This document shows positions 18,101 through 26,335 of a DNA stretch of 64,000 nucleotides, one piece after another; position 1 is the stretch's first letter; the number at the start of each line of letters is the position of its first letter. The position numbers and the translations under genes are program-made. The stretch spans positions 930,001 to 994,000 of the forward strand of contig NZ_VIWX01000002.1 of NCBI RefSeq assembly GCF_007829955.1, written 5' to 3'. The stretch comes from Saccharopolyspora dendranthemae. GTDB lineage: Bacteria; Actinomycetota; Actinomycetes; Mycobacteriales; Pseudonocardiaceae. The notes below the pieces were generated by a model. It did not search any database, was not told where the DNA came from, and worked only from the letters and a program-made list of their open reading frames with translations.

Positions 18101-19267
18101 GTGAATCTGCTCGACGACCCCAGCGACGTCCTGCCCACCGATCGCGACGCGGCGACCCTCGTCGGTCGGCTGCACGATCCGCAGGAGGCGGGCCCGGCGG
18201 TCGTCGCCCTCCGCGGCGACGAACTCATCGACCTCACCGGCGTGACGCCCACGCTGACCGATCTGCTCGAACACCGCGATCCCGCCGAGCTCGCCCGCAC
18301 CGCCCCCGGTCGCAAGAGCTGGTCGTGGGAAGGCGTGCTGGCCGAGACCTTCAGCGGCGGACCGGGACCGAGGCTGCTGGCGCCGGCAGACCTGCAGGTG
18401 CTCAAGGCGGCGGGCGTCACCTTCGTCAAGAGCATGCTGGAGCGGGTCATCGAGGAGCGCGCGGCCGGTGACGTGACTCGGTCGGCGGAGATCCGCGACC
18501 AGGTCGAATCAGCGATCGGCGGCGCTCTCGCGGCCGTGCGACCCGGCTCGGACGAGGCCCGCGCGGTGAAGGAAGTGCTGGTGCGCGACGGCCTGTGGTC
18601 GCAGTACCTGGAGGTCGGGCTCGGTCCGGACCCGGAGATCTTCACGAAGGCGCCGCTGCTGTCGGCGGTGGGAGCCGGTGCCGACATCGGCATCGCGGAG
18701 GGCTCGGAGTGGAACAACCCCGAGCCCGAGGTGGCGCTGGCGATCCGCAGCGACGGCGCGATCGTGGGCGCGACCCTCGGCAACGACGTGAACCTGCGCG
18801 ACGTCGAAGGCCGCAGCGCCCTGCTGCTGCCGAAGGCCAAGGACAACAACGCCTCGGCTGCTCTCGGACCGTTCCTGCGGCTCTTCGACGACGGTTTCGG
18901 ACTGGACGACGTGCGGGGTCTGGACGTTCGGCTGGAGGTCCGCGGTGAGGACGGGTTCGTCCTCGACGGGCACAGCTCCATGCGGGAGATCAGCCGAGAT
19001 CCCGAGGACCTGGCCGCTGCCGCGCTCGGTCGGCACCACCAGTACCCGGACGGCTTGATCCTCTACACCGGGACCCTCTTCGCTCCCACGGAGGATCGCG
19101 GCGCTCCCGGAAAGGGCTTCACCCACCAGGTCGGCGATGTGGTGCGGATTTCCACCCCGAAGCTGGGCACCCTCGCCAACCGGGTCGACCGCAGCGAGCG
19201 GTGTCCGCAGTGGACCTTCGGCGTGCGCTCCCTGCTCGCCAACCTGGTCCACCGCGGACTCCTCTGA
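18101..19267 (+). CDS. Fumarylacetoacetate hydrolase (FAH) family protein
   Basis: A 388-residue protein. The C-terminal FAH fold shows the metal and active-site segments EGSEWNNPEPEVALAI (acidic ligands), GATLGNDVNLRDVEGRSALLLPKAKDNNASAALGPF and LYTGTLFAPTEDR. The length and the N-terminal 130-residue extension resemble the 2-keto-3-deoxy-sugar-acid dehydratase branch more than true fumarylacetoacetases; the exact reaction is not determinable. The GTG at 18101 follows GAGAGG by 6-7 bases. The frame stays open for over 1 kb upstream, but that part is antisense to two other genes and lacks a ribosome site. Confidence 0.85.
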   Translation: MNLLDDPSDVLPTDRDAATLVGRLHDPQEAGPAVVALRGDELIDLTGVTPTLTDLLEHRDPAELARTAPGRKSWSWEGVLAETFSGGPGPRLLAPADLQVLKAAGVTFVKSMLERVIEERAAGDVTRSAEIRDQVESAIGGALAAVRPGSDEARAVKEVLVRDGLWSQYLEVGLGPDPEIFTKAPLLSAVGAGADIGIAEGSEWNNPEPEVALAIRSDGAIVGATLGNDVNLRDVEGRSALLLPKAKDNNASAALGPFLRLFDDGFGLDDVRGLDVRLEVRGEDGFVLDGHSSMREISRDPEDLAAAALGRHHQYPDGLILYTGTLFAPTEDRGAPGKGFTHQVGDVVRISTPKLGTLANRVDRSERCPQWTFGVRSLLANLVHRGLL

Positions 19268-19277
19268 CCCCCTGGGA

Positions 19278-19304
19278 TCACCGCGGGCCGCACGCCCGCG
19301 GTGA
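19278..19304. terminator. Bidirectional hairpin terminator
   Basis: TCACCGCGGGC and GCCCGCGGTGA form a perfect 11-bp stem around a 5-base loop between the FAH-family gene and a convergent small gene. Confidence 0.75.
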
Positions 19305-19315
19305 CGCGACCGCGC

Positions 19316-19474
19316 TCAGTGGTGGTCGGACAGGCGAGCGTTGCGCTTCACCTGCACGGCCAGATCCTTGAGCCCCCGCCGGGTGCTCATCGACCCGGTG
19401 CCGTCCAGCGCGTCGGTGAACATCACGAACCCCAGAACCAGAACCAGCAGCATTGCCACGACGACGACGAACAC
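19316..19474 (-). CDS. Small membrane protein (52 aa)
   Basis: A very hydrophobic N-terminus (VVVVAMLLVLVLGFVMFTDAL) forms one helix, followed by a short basic cytoplasmic tail (STRRGLKDLAVQVKRNARL). I chose the GTG at 19474 because GGGGAGG lies 4 bases upstream; the frame continues to 19570 but with poor codon use. The family is not recognised. Confidence 0.6.
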   Translation of the reverse strand: MFVVVVAMLLVLVLGFVMFTDALDGTGSMSTRRGLKDLAVQVKRNARLSDHH

Positions 19475-19690
19475 TTTTCCTCCCCTTCTCGATTGCGCTA
19501 TCGAGCTCTCGCAATCCCTCGTTACTACTGGGACGCGCTTCACCCGCGAAGGTGGTGCAAGATCGCCCAAATGTGATGCACAACACTGAGCGTGGTCGCG
19601 TCATGTCGCGTGGCAACGGGTGCATAGGATCGGCCGCGGAGGCCCGAACGGAGGGCTCCTGAGCACTGCGACGAGGACTAACCTGGAGAT

Positions 19691-20095
19691 ATGGCGACCA
19701 CACCGCCCGCGCCGACCTCGCGACCCAACGCGGCGCAATGGGTCTGGTACGCCTTCGGTGGGAAGCTCCCGGACCGGTGCGCCGAGTGGGTGCTGCACGA
19801 CGTCACCTGCCGCACCTGGGTCCTGCGCCACCTCGCTCGCGCGCTGACCCAGCTCGCCCCGTTCTGCGCCGTGCTGATGCTGCTGCCCGGTCCGATGTGG
19901 ATCCGGTTGAGCTCGCTGGCCCTCGGTCTGCTGGTGGGGCTGTTCTACTCGGTCTGCTACATGGGCGAGACCGGCGAGCACCGCGCCATCAAGCACGGCT
20001 TCCCGCCCGGCGTGGCTCGCGACACCCGGACCATGCGCCGGGACGTGGATCGCGCCAACAAGCACGGCGTCGGGTACCGCCCTTGGTGGGAATGA
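19691..20095 (+). CDS. DUF5313 family membrane protein
   Basis: A 134-residue protein with a conserved soluble start (QWVWYAFGGKLPDR, then WVLHDVTCRTWVLRHLAR), two membrane helices at about residues 54-95 and the tail GVGYRPWWE. It matches the DUF5313 group, which is common in mycobacteria and related actinomycetes and has no known function. The ATG is preceded by GGAGAT. It is transcribed divergently from the 52-residue membrane protein across about 215 bases in which I see no other feature. Confidence 0.75.
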   Translation: MATTPPAPTSRPNAAQWVWYAFGGKLPDRCAEWVLHDVTCRTWVLRHLARALTQLAPFCAVLMLLPGPMWIRLSSLALGLLVGLFYSVCYMGETGEHRAIKHGFPPGVARDTRTMRRDVDRANKHGVGYRPWWE

Positions 20096-20235
20096 GCCCC
20101 GCGCGCCGCTTTCGCGAGAACTCGCTGTAGCGCCGCGTGATCTCCCGATCATGCGGGTGCTCACCGGTGGGCCTACGTTCGGTTCAACTCGCGCCGGAAC
20201 CGGCGGGAGGAGTCGGAGCGAGGAGGGCCGCACCG

Positions 20236-21078
20236 ATGTCACACGTCGTTCGCGCAGCGCTCGTGCAGGCCAAGTGGACCGGTGACACCGGGAGCATGGT
20301 CGACGTCCACGAGCAGCACGCCCGGCGCGCAGCAGCGCAGGGCGCCCGGATCATCGGATTCCAGGAGATGTTCAACGCGCCCTACTTCTGCCAGGTCCAG
20401 GACGACGAGCACCACCGCTGGGCAGAGCCGGTGCCGGACGGCCCGACCGTGCAGCGGATGCGCGCGCTCGCACGCGAGCTGTCGATGGTCGTCGTCGTGC
20501 CGATCTTCGAGCTCGACGGACCCGGCTTCTACTACAACACCGCCGCGGTGATCGACGCCGACGGCAGCTATCTCGGCAAGTACCGCAAGCACCACCTGCC
20601 GCACCTGCCCGGGTTCTGGGAGAAGTACTACTTCCGCCCCGGCAACCTGGGATGGCCGGTCTTCGACACCGCCGTGGGCCGCGTCGGCGTCTACATCTGC
20701 TACGACCGGCACTTCCCGGAGGGCTGGCGGGCGCTCGGCCTGGCAGGGGCGCAGATCGTCTACAACCCCTCGGCGACCAGCCGCGGGCTGTCGTCCTACC
20801 TGTGGAAGCTCGAACAACCCGCCGCTGCGGTGGCCAACGAGTACTTCGTCGCGGCCATCAACCGCGTCGGAGTCGAGGAGTACGGCGACAACGACTTCTA
20901 CGGCAGCAGCTACTTCGTCGACCCCTACGGCCAGTTCGTCGGCGACCCGGCCGGCGATGCCGACGAGGAGCTGCTGGTCCGCGACCTGGACCTGGAGGTC
21001 ATCGACGAGGTCCGCCGCAAGTGGGCCTTCTACCGGGACCGCCGTCCCGACGCCTACGGCCCGCTGACCCGGCCCTGA
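20236..21078 (+). CDS. Carbon-nitrogen hydrolase, likely beta-ureidopropionase
   Basis: A 280-residue nitrilase-superfamily enzyme with the Glu-Lys-Cys triad visible as GFQEMF, KYRKHHLPH and ICYDRHFPEG (Cys near residue 155). The PGFWEKYYFRPGN segment is typical of the N-carbamoyl-beta-alanine/N-carbamoyl-amino-acid amidohydrolase branch. Its place 12 bases before a dihydropyrimidinase gene supports the third step of reductive pyrimidine breakdown: release of CO2 and ammonia from N-carbamoyl-beta-alanine. ATG with GGAGGG 9 bases upstream. Confidence 0.85.
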   Translation: MSHVVRAALVQAKWTGDTGSMVDVHEQHARRAAAQGARIIGFQEMFNAPYFCQVQDDEHHRWAEPVPDGPTVQRMRALARELSMVVVVPIFELDGPGFYYNTAAVIDADGSYLGKYRKHHLPHLPGFWEKYYFRPGNLGWPVFDTAVGRVGVYICYDRHFPEGWRALGLAGAQIVYNPSATSRGLSSYLWKLEQPAAAVANEYFVAAINRVGVEEYGDNDFYGSSYFVDPYGQFVGDPAGDADEELLVRDLDLEVIDEVRRKWAFYRDRRPDAYGPLTRP

Positions 21079-21090
21079 GGGAGTGCCGCG

Positions 21091-22485
21091 ATGAGCAGAA
21101 CAGTGATCCGCGGGGGACTGGTGATCACCGCGACCGAGGAGGTCCGGGCCGACGTCCTCATCGAGGACGAGACGATCGCCGCCGTCGCCACGCCCAATGT
21201 GGCGCAGGAGTGGACCGCTGACACGGTTCTCGACGCCACCGACCGCTACGTGATCCCCGGCGGGGTGGACGCCCACACCCACATGGAGATGCCCTTCGGC
21301 GGCACGTTCGCCGCCGACACCTTCGAAACCGGCACCCGCGCGGCGGTCTTCGGCGGGACCACCACGATCATCGATTTCGCGATCCAGCCCGTCGGCGGCA
21401 CGCTGCGCGAGGGCGTCGAGGCCTGGCACGCCAAGGCCGACGACCAGTGCGCCATCGACTACGGCTTCCACGGAATCCTCTCCGACGTCGGCGACGGCGT
21501 GCTCAAGGAGATGGACGCGCTCGTGGGCGAGGGCATCACCAGCTTCAAGATGTTCATGGCCTACCCGGGCGTGTTCTACAGCGACGACGGGCAGATCCTG
21601 CGCGCCATGCAGCAGGCGGGTGACAACGGCGCGCTGATCATGATGCACGCCGAGAACGGCATCGCGATCGACGTGCTGGTCCGCCAGGCGCTGGAAGCCG
21701 GCCGGACCGGCCCCGAGCAGCACGGCCGCGTCCGGCACCCGCTGCTGGAGGCCGAGGCGACCCACCGCGCGATCAAGCTGTCCACAGTGGCCGGTTCGCC
21801 GCTGTACGTGGTGCACGTGTCGGCAACCGAGTCGGTCGCCGAGATCACCCGCGCCCGCCACGACGGCTTGAACGTCTTCGGCGAGACCTGCCCGCAGTAC
21901 CTGTTCCTGAGCGTCGACGAGCTCGACGCCCCGGAGTTCGAAGGCGCGAAGTACGTCTGCTCCACACCCCTGCGCCCAGCCGAGCACCAGGAATCGCTGT
22001 GGCGGGCGCTGCGCACCGACGACCTGTCGGTGGTCTCCACCGACCACTGCCCGTTCTGCTTCGCCGGGCAGAAGGAGCTGGGGCGCGAGGACTTCTCCAA
22101 GATCCCCAACGGCATCCCCGGCGTGGAAAACCGCCTGGACCTGCTGCACGACGCCGTCGTCGCGGGCCGGATCAGCCGCCGCCGCTGGGTGGAGCTGGCC
22201 AGCACGGCACCGGCCCGGATGTTCGGGCTGCACCCGCGCAAGGGCACCATCGCGCCCGGCGCGGACGCCGACATCGTGCTCTACGACCCGTCCGCCCAGC
22301 AGATCCTCTCGGCCGAGACGCACCACATGAACGTCGACTACAACGCCTACGAGGGCAGGTGGGTCACCGGCCGGGCCCGCACGGTGCTCTCGCGCGGCGA
22401 AGTCGTCGTGGACGACGGCGACTACCGGGGACGTCCGGGCAGAGGGCGGTTCCTGCGGCGCGAGACCTGCGGGTACCTGACCTAG
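21091..22485 (+). CDS. hydA: Dihydropyrimidinase / D-hydantoinase
   Basis: A 464-residue amidohydrolase. The metal site is seen as DAHTHMEMPFGG (His-x-His), the carboxylated Lys in SFKMFMAYPG, a His in MMHAENG and in YVVHVSATES, and the Asp in STDHCPFCF. It opens the ring of dihydrouracil, dihydrothymine or hydantoins to N-carbamoyl products, which the preceding gene would then cleave. Full length for the family. ATG 12 bases after the previous stop, with GGGAG upstream: one operon. Confidence 0.92.
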   Translation: MSRTVIRGGLVITATEEVRADVLIEDETIAAVATPNVAQEWTADTVLDATDRYVIPGGVDAHTHMEMPFGGTFAADTFETGTRAAVFGGTTTIIDFAIQPVGGTLREGVEAWHAKADDQCAIDYGFHGILSDVGDGVLKEMDALVGEGITSFKMFMAYPGVFYSDDGQILRAMQQAGDNGALIMMHAENGIAIDVLVRQALEAGRTGPEQHGRVRHPLLEAEATHRAIKLSTVAGSPLYVVHVSATESVAEITRARHDGLNVFGETCPQYLFLSVDELDAPEFEGAKYVCSTPLRPAEHQESLWRALRTDDLSVVSTDHCPFCFAGQKELGREDFSKIPNGIPGVENRLDLLHDAVVAGRISRRRWVELASTAPARMFGLHPRKGTIAPGADADIVLYDPSAQQILSAETHHMNVDYNAYEGRWVTGRARTVLSRGEVVVDDGDYRGRPGRGRFLRRETCGYLT

Positions 22486-22496
22486 GAGGAGCGGCC

Positions 22497-23495
22497 ATGG
22501 ACTTCGGAGTCGTCCTGCAGACCGACCCGCCCGCGTCCGAGGTGGTGCGGCGGATGCAGCAGGCCGAAGAGCTGGGCTTCACCCACGGCTGGACGTTCGA
22601 CTCGTGCGTGCTCTGGCAGGAACCGTTCGTGATCTACAGCCGGATCCTGGCCTCCACCGAGCGGCTGCGGGTCGGCACGATGGTCACCAACCCCAGCACC
22701 CGCGACTGGACGGTCACCGCGTCGCTGTTCGCCACCCTCAACGACATGTACGGCCCGCGGACCGTCTGCGGCATCGGCCGCGGTGACTCGGCCGTGCGCG
22801 TGACCGGCGGGGACCCGGCCACGCTCGCCACGCTGGGCGAGGCCATGTCGGTGATCAAGGACCTCGCCGAGGGGCGCGAGGCGTCGCCGGGCGGCACGCC
22901 CGTCCGGCTCCCGTGGGTCCGCGACGGGCACCTGCCGGTGTGGATGGGCGCCTACGGGCCGAAGGCCCTGGAGCTGGCCGGACGTCAGGCCGACGGGTTC
23001 ATCCTGCAACTCGCCGACCCGGACCTGACGCGGTGGATGGTCGAGCACGTCCGCGACGCCGCGCGACGAGCCGGGCGCGACCCGAGCGAGATCACCGTCT
23101 GCGTGGCGGCGCCGGCCTACGTCGGTGACGACCTCGCGCACGCCCGCGACCAGTGCCGCTGGTTCGGCGGCATGGTCGGCAACCACGTCGCCGACCTGGT
23201 GTCCCGCTACGGCGACACCGGCAAGTCCGTGCCCGCCGCGCTCACCGACTACATCAAGGAGCGCGACGGCTACGACTACTCGCACCACGGCCGGGCCGGC
23301 AACGCCAGCACCGACTTCGTGCCGGACGAGATCGTGGACCGGTTCTGCCTGATCGGGCCCGCGGCCGCGCACCGGGACCGGCTCGCCGAACTCCGCGAGG
23401 CCGGTGTCGACCAGTTCGCCGTCTACGCCATGCACGACGCGATCGACGAGACCCTCCGCGCCTACGGGCACGAGGTGATCCCCTCCCGTCCGTGA
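22497..23495 (+). CDS. LLM-class flavin/F420-dependent oxidoreductase
   Basis: A 332-residue luciferase-like TIM-barrel protein (MDFGVVLQTDPPASEVV, GWTFDSCVLWQEPF, RTVCGIGRGDSAVR, VWMGAYGPKALELAG). It belongs to the group annotated as F420-dependent oxidoreductase of the CPS_4081 type (TIGR03842), often found beside hydantoinases. The ATG follows AGGAGGAGCGGCC, only 11 bases after the dihydropyrimidinase stop. Its reaction in this pathway is unknown; since no dihydropyrimidine dehydrogenase is seen nearby, a role in reducing or oxidising the pyrimidine ring is possible but unproven. Confidence 0.8.
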   Translation: MDFGVVLQTDPPASEVVRRMQQAEELGFTHGWTFDSCVLWQEPFVIYSRILASTERLRVGTMVTNPSTRDWTVTASLFATLNDMYGPRTVCGIGRGDSAVRVTGGDPATLATLGEAMSVIKDLAEGREASPGGTPVRLPWVRDGHLPVWMGAYGPKALELAGRQADGFILQLADPDLTRWMVEHVRDAARRAGRDPSEITVCVAAPAYVGDDLAHARDQCRWFGGMVGNHVADLVSRYGDTGKSVPAALTDYIKERDGYDYSHHGRAGNASTDFVPDEIVDRFCLIGPAAAHRDRLAELREAGVDQFAVYAMHDAIDETLRAYGHEVIPSRP

Positions 23496-23529
23496 TCGCC
23501 GCCGCGACCGGTGGGCGCGGCGGCGATCA
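23493..23529. terminator. Hairpin between LLM oxidoreductase and permease genes
   Basis: A perfect 14-bp stem (TGATCGCCGCCGCG with CGCGGCGGCGATCA) around 9 bases begins at the stop codon of the oxidoreductase gene. It may end the enzyme transcript or reduce read-through into the permease gene 74 bases further on. Confidence 0.65.
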
Positions 23530-23602
23530 CACCGCAGCCGGTTTGTAGAGTTCCGCTCGGTTCAGCGGTCCCGCGGCGCGGGTGGAACGAGGAAGGTGTG
23601 CC

Positions 23603-24943
23603 ATGCGGCAGGGACTGGGCGCCAAGCTGGGCATCGGCTGGCGATTGCACGGCGACGGCGGAACGCCTCGCCCCGGCGACGCCGTCGCGCCCGACGAACG
23701 GCTCTCCTGGGGCCGGACCATCGGCCTCGGCGCGCAGCACGTGGTGGCGATGTTCGGGGCGACGTTCGTCTTCCCGGTCCTGATGGGGCTGGACCCGAAC
23801 CTGGCGATCATGGTCTCCGGCGTCGCCACGATCCTGTTCCTGCTCATCGTGCAGGGCAAGATCCCCAGCTACCTCGGTTCCAGCGCGTCGTTCGTCGGCG
23901 CGGTGACCGTCATCCGCGCCGGCGGCGGGGACAGCTCCGCGGTCACCGGCGCCATCCTGGTCTGCGCGTTCGTGCTGGGCGCCGTCGGGCTGCTCGTGCA
24001 CTTCCTCGGCACCCGGGCGATCCACCGGATCCTGCCCCCGGCGGTGTCCGGTGCCGTGGTGATGCTGATCGGCTTCAACCTCGCGCCCGTGGTCGCCGAG
24101 ACCTACTGGCCGCAGGACCAGTGGGTCGCGCTGTTCACCATGATGATCGTGCTGGCGGCCAGCGTGCTGCTGCGCGGCTTCTGGGGGCGCATCGCCGTGT
24201 TCCTCGGCCTGGCGTCCGGGTACGCGCTGTCGTGGGCGTTCGACGCGGCCTTCGGGCCGATCACCGCGCCGGACGCCGACGGCAACGTCAGCACCCACCT
24301 GCGGCTGGACCTCAGCGGCGTCGGCGACGCGCCGTGGTTCGGGCTGCCGCAGTTCCACGCGCCCTCGTTCGACCTGGCGGCCATCGTCGTCGTGCTCCCG
24401 GCCGTGATCGCGCTGATCGCGGAGAACACCGGGCACGTCAAGGCGGTCGAGCAGATGACCGGCAGCCGGCTCGACGGCAGCCTCGGCCGCGCGATCTTCG
24501 CCGACGGCTTCGCCAGCGCCCTCTCCAGCGCCGTCGGCGGGCCGCCGACGACCACCTACGCCGAGAACATCGGTGTCATGGCCGCGACCAGGGTCTACTC
24601 CACCGCGGCCTACTGGGTGGCGGCGATCGTGGCCATCGCCTTCGGGCTTTGCCCCAAGTTCGGGGCGGTCATCGCCGCCACGCCAGGCGGAGTCCTCGGC
24701 GGCATCACCGTGGTGCTCTACGGGATGATCGGCCTGCTCGGCGCCAAGATCTGGGTCGAGAGCCAGGTCGACTTCGCCGACCCGGTCAACCTGCTGCCGC
24801 TGGCAGCCGGGCTCGTCGCCGGCATCGGCGGGGTGTCCCTGCAGATCACCCCGTCGTTCGAGTTCAGCGGCATCGCCCTGGGCACGCTGGTCACGCTGAT
24901 CGGCTACCACGTCCTGCGCGCGGCCCGCGCGCGCAGGACCTGA
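23603..24943 (+). CDS. NCS2 family uracil/xanthine permease
   Basis: A 446-residue nucleobase symporter with about 12-14 membrane helices. Family signatures are QHVVAMFGATFVFPVLMG in the first helix region, the substrate-binding Glu in LIAENTGHVKAV, and GGPPTTTYAENIGVMAATRVYS (the conserved NCS2 motif). It sits after pyrimidine-breakdown enzymes, so uracil or another pyrimidine is the likely cargo (inference). I chose the ATG at 23603, which has AGGAAGG 5-6 bases upstream, over an in-frame GTG at 23582. Confidence 0.9.
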   Translation: MRQGLGAKLGIGWRLHGDGGTPRPGDAVAPDERLSWGRTIGLGAQHVVAMFGATFVFPVLMGLDPNLAIMVSGVATILFLLIVQGKIPSYLGSSASFVGAVTVIRAGGGDSSAVTGAILVCAFVLGAVGLLVHFLGTRAIHRILPPAVSGAVVMLIGFNLAPVVAETYWPQDQWVALFTMMIVLAASVLLRGFWGRIAVFLGLASGYALSWAFDAAFGPITAPDADGNVSTHLRLDLSGVGDAPWFGLPQFHAPSFDLAAIVVVLPAVIALIAENTGHVKAVEQMTGSRLDGSLGRAIFADGFASALSSAVGGPPTTTYAENIGVMAATRVYSTAAYWVAAIVAIAFGLCPKFGAVIAATPGGVLGGITVVLYGMIGLLGAKIWVESQVDFADPVNLLPLAAGLVAGIGGVSLQITPSFEFSGIALGTLVTLIGYHVLRAARARRT

Positions 24944-24944
24944 C

Positions 24945-25601
24945 TCAGTCCTCCCGCTCGGGGGTGCGGACCACGACCTCCTGGGCGGTGATCGGCCTGC
25001 CGGGCAGCGGGCGGCTGTTCTGGGCGCGCAGCCCGTCGAGCAGCACCGCGATGTAGCGGGCGGGGGCGAGGTTGCGCAGCTCCTCGGGCAGCGACTGCAC
25101 GCCCTGCAGCGCCAGCGAGCTCAGCACCGCGATGTCGCCGGTGCTGATGTCGTCGCGCAGGGCACCATCCGCCTGAGCGCGCCGGACCAGGCCGTCGACC
25201 AGCAGCAGGAACTCGTTGTTCACCGCTTCGGTGTTGGGATCTGAGTTGATGATCGACCGGGCCCTGGTGGACAGCACGGTCAGCCGGACCACGGTGCGCA
25301 GCGCCATGCCGCGGTGCATGATCTGGCTCAGCGCGCGCCACGCGTCGGGCTCCTGCTCGATGGTGGCGCGGGTGTCCTGCAACACCGTGTCGAACGCGTC
25401 GTGCGCGACGGCACGGATCAGCGAGTCGCGGTCGGGGAAGCGCCGGTAGAGCGTGCCGACCCCGACACCGGCGGTGCGAGCGACCTCCTCCATGGGCACC
25501 TCGGTCCCGCGTTCGGTGAACACGGCTTGAGCGGCGGTGATGATCCGGTCCCGGTTCCGGCGTGCGTCTGCGCGCAGTCGGGGCGTCGTTTCGGTGGTCA
25601 T
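24945..25601 (-). CDS. TetR family transcriptional regulator
   Basis: A 218-residue protein with an N-terminal TetR HTH (RIITAAQAVFTERGTEVPMEEVARTAGVGVGTLYRRFPDRDSL; key elements are G-V-G-V-G-T-L-Y-R-R-F) and a helical ligand-binding domain. Its stop lies one base from that of the convergent permease gene. It may control the pyrimidine operon or a transporter, but no operator was identified, so this is only a guess from proximity. Confidence 0.85.
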   Translation of the reverse strand: MTTETTPRLRADARRNRDRIITAAQAVFTERGTEVPMEEVARTAGVGVGTLYRRFPDRDSLIRAVAHDAFDTVLQDTRATIEQEPDAWRALSQIMHRGMALRTVVRLTVLSTRARSIINSDPNTEAVNNEFLLLVDGLVRRAQADGALRDDISTGDIAVLSSLALQGVQSLPEELRNLAPARYIAVLLDGLRAQNSRPLPGRPITAQEVVVRTPERED

Positions 25602-25794
25602 GATCCTCGATTCGGCCCTGGTGTGCTTCCGGCGGATTGTCGCACGCCGGGTACTCCGTTAAGGGGATGGAAGCGATCCATTTTCCCCGGCGGCAGGAAG
25701 TTTCGTCCTACCTGCGGCGTTGAGGTCACCAGCGGTCGCGAGACGGCCGCCGTGATCGACTGTTCGAGTGTCACGCAGATTACAACTGCCCGGT

Positions 25795-25824
25795 TTGGGA
25801 AGAAGCGAAACGCGGACGTAGTAT
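25795..25824 (+). promoter_or_regulatory. Candidate vegetative promoter for the 44-aa gene
   Basis: TTGGGA and TAGTAT with an 18-base spacer fit a sigma-70-type promoter. The predicted transcript would have a leader of about 105 bases before the GTG at 25937, including a short GGGT/ACCC hairpin. The rest of the 335-base gap from 25602 holds no gene that I can see. Confidence 0.45.
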
Positions 25825-25936
25825 TGGTTCGTACCGGGTTATTACCCAAACCTCCTTCCGATCGACCTGCCTCGGCGGGTATCTGTGCGTGCGCGCGTTC
25901 GGAAGGCGGGGCGGACAGTGGAGAGGAGGCAAGTAA

Positions 25937-26071
25937 GTGGCAACGGTGTGGGTGGCCCTGGCGGCCGAAGCGATCGTTCTCATGGGTGCGGCCGGAGCGC
26001 TGGCCAGCTGGGCTCGGCGTTCCAACGACGCTCCGGACCCGATCATCGAGCCCGCCGGGCAGGTCGCCTGA
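25937..26071 (+). CDS. Small membrane protein (44 aa)
   Basis: A 44-residue protein with one hydrophobic helix (VWVALAAEAIVLMGAAGALASWA) and a short acidic/proline tail ending in EPAGQVA. Support comes from an excellent ribosome site (AGGAGG, 7 bases before the GTG), G/C-rich third positions, a candidate promoter upstream and a strong terminator 12 bases after the stop. It therefore appears to be a single-gene transcription unit. I do not recognise the family. Confidence 0.65.
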   Translation: MATVWVALAAEAIVLMGAAGALASWARRSNDAPDPIIEPAGQVA

Positions 26072-26083
26072 GGTAAGCGCGCG

Positions 26084-26117
26084 CACGGGCTTGCTCCCGC
26101 TCGGGAACAAGCCCGTG
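26084..26117 (+). terminator. Strong hairpin terminator
   Basis: CACGGGCTTG and CAAGCCCGTG (10 bp) enclose an inner TCCCG/CGGGA stem, together 15 pairs with one mismatch and a tiny loop, directly after the 44-residue gene. An AAGCTTTTCC stretch follows. Confidence 0.8.
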
Positions 26118-26160
26118 AAGCTTTTCCATCGTTCTCGCGAACTCATTCGTTACGCGTTCT

Positions 26161-26219
26161 CGGCGCAATTTCGCGCCGCTTCTCCGCAATCGGTCTTCGA
26201 CCCCCCGATGAATTGCGGA
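26161..26219. other. Two small hairpins in the 26.07-26.34 kb gap
   Basis: CGGCGC/GCGCCG with a 6-base AATTTC loop (26161-26178) is followed by TCCGCAAT/ATTGCGGA with a 21-base interior that includes CGG/CCG (26183-26219). The region is richer in A and T than its surroundings and no gene is seen. It could be the leader or promoter region of the methyltransferase gene starting at 26336. Confidence 0.3.
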
Positions 26220-26335
26220 AGAATTGATCTCGACTTCGCGCCCGTGGCGTGGCGCACTGCTGTGCGCCCGGGTCGCTGATCGCCCGATAGGCTGGTGACC
26301 ACCAACGACCGGCTCCACCGATCGGGAAGGCATCC

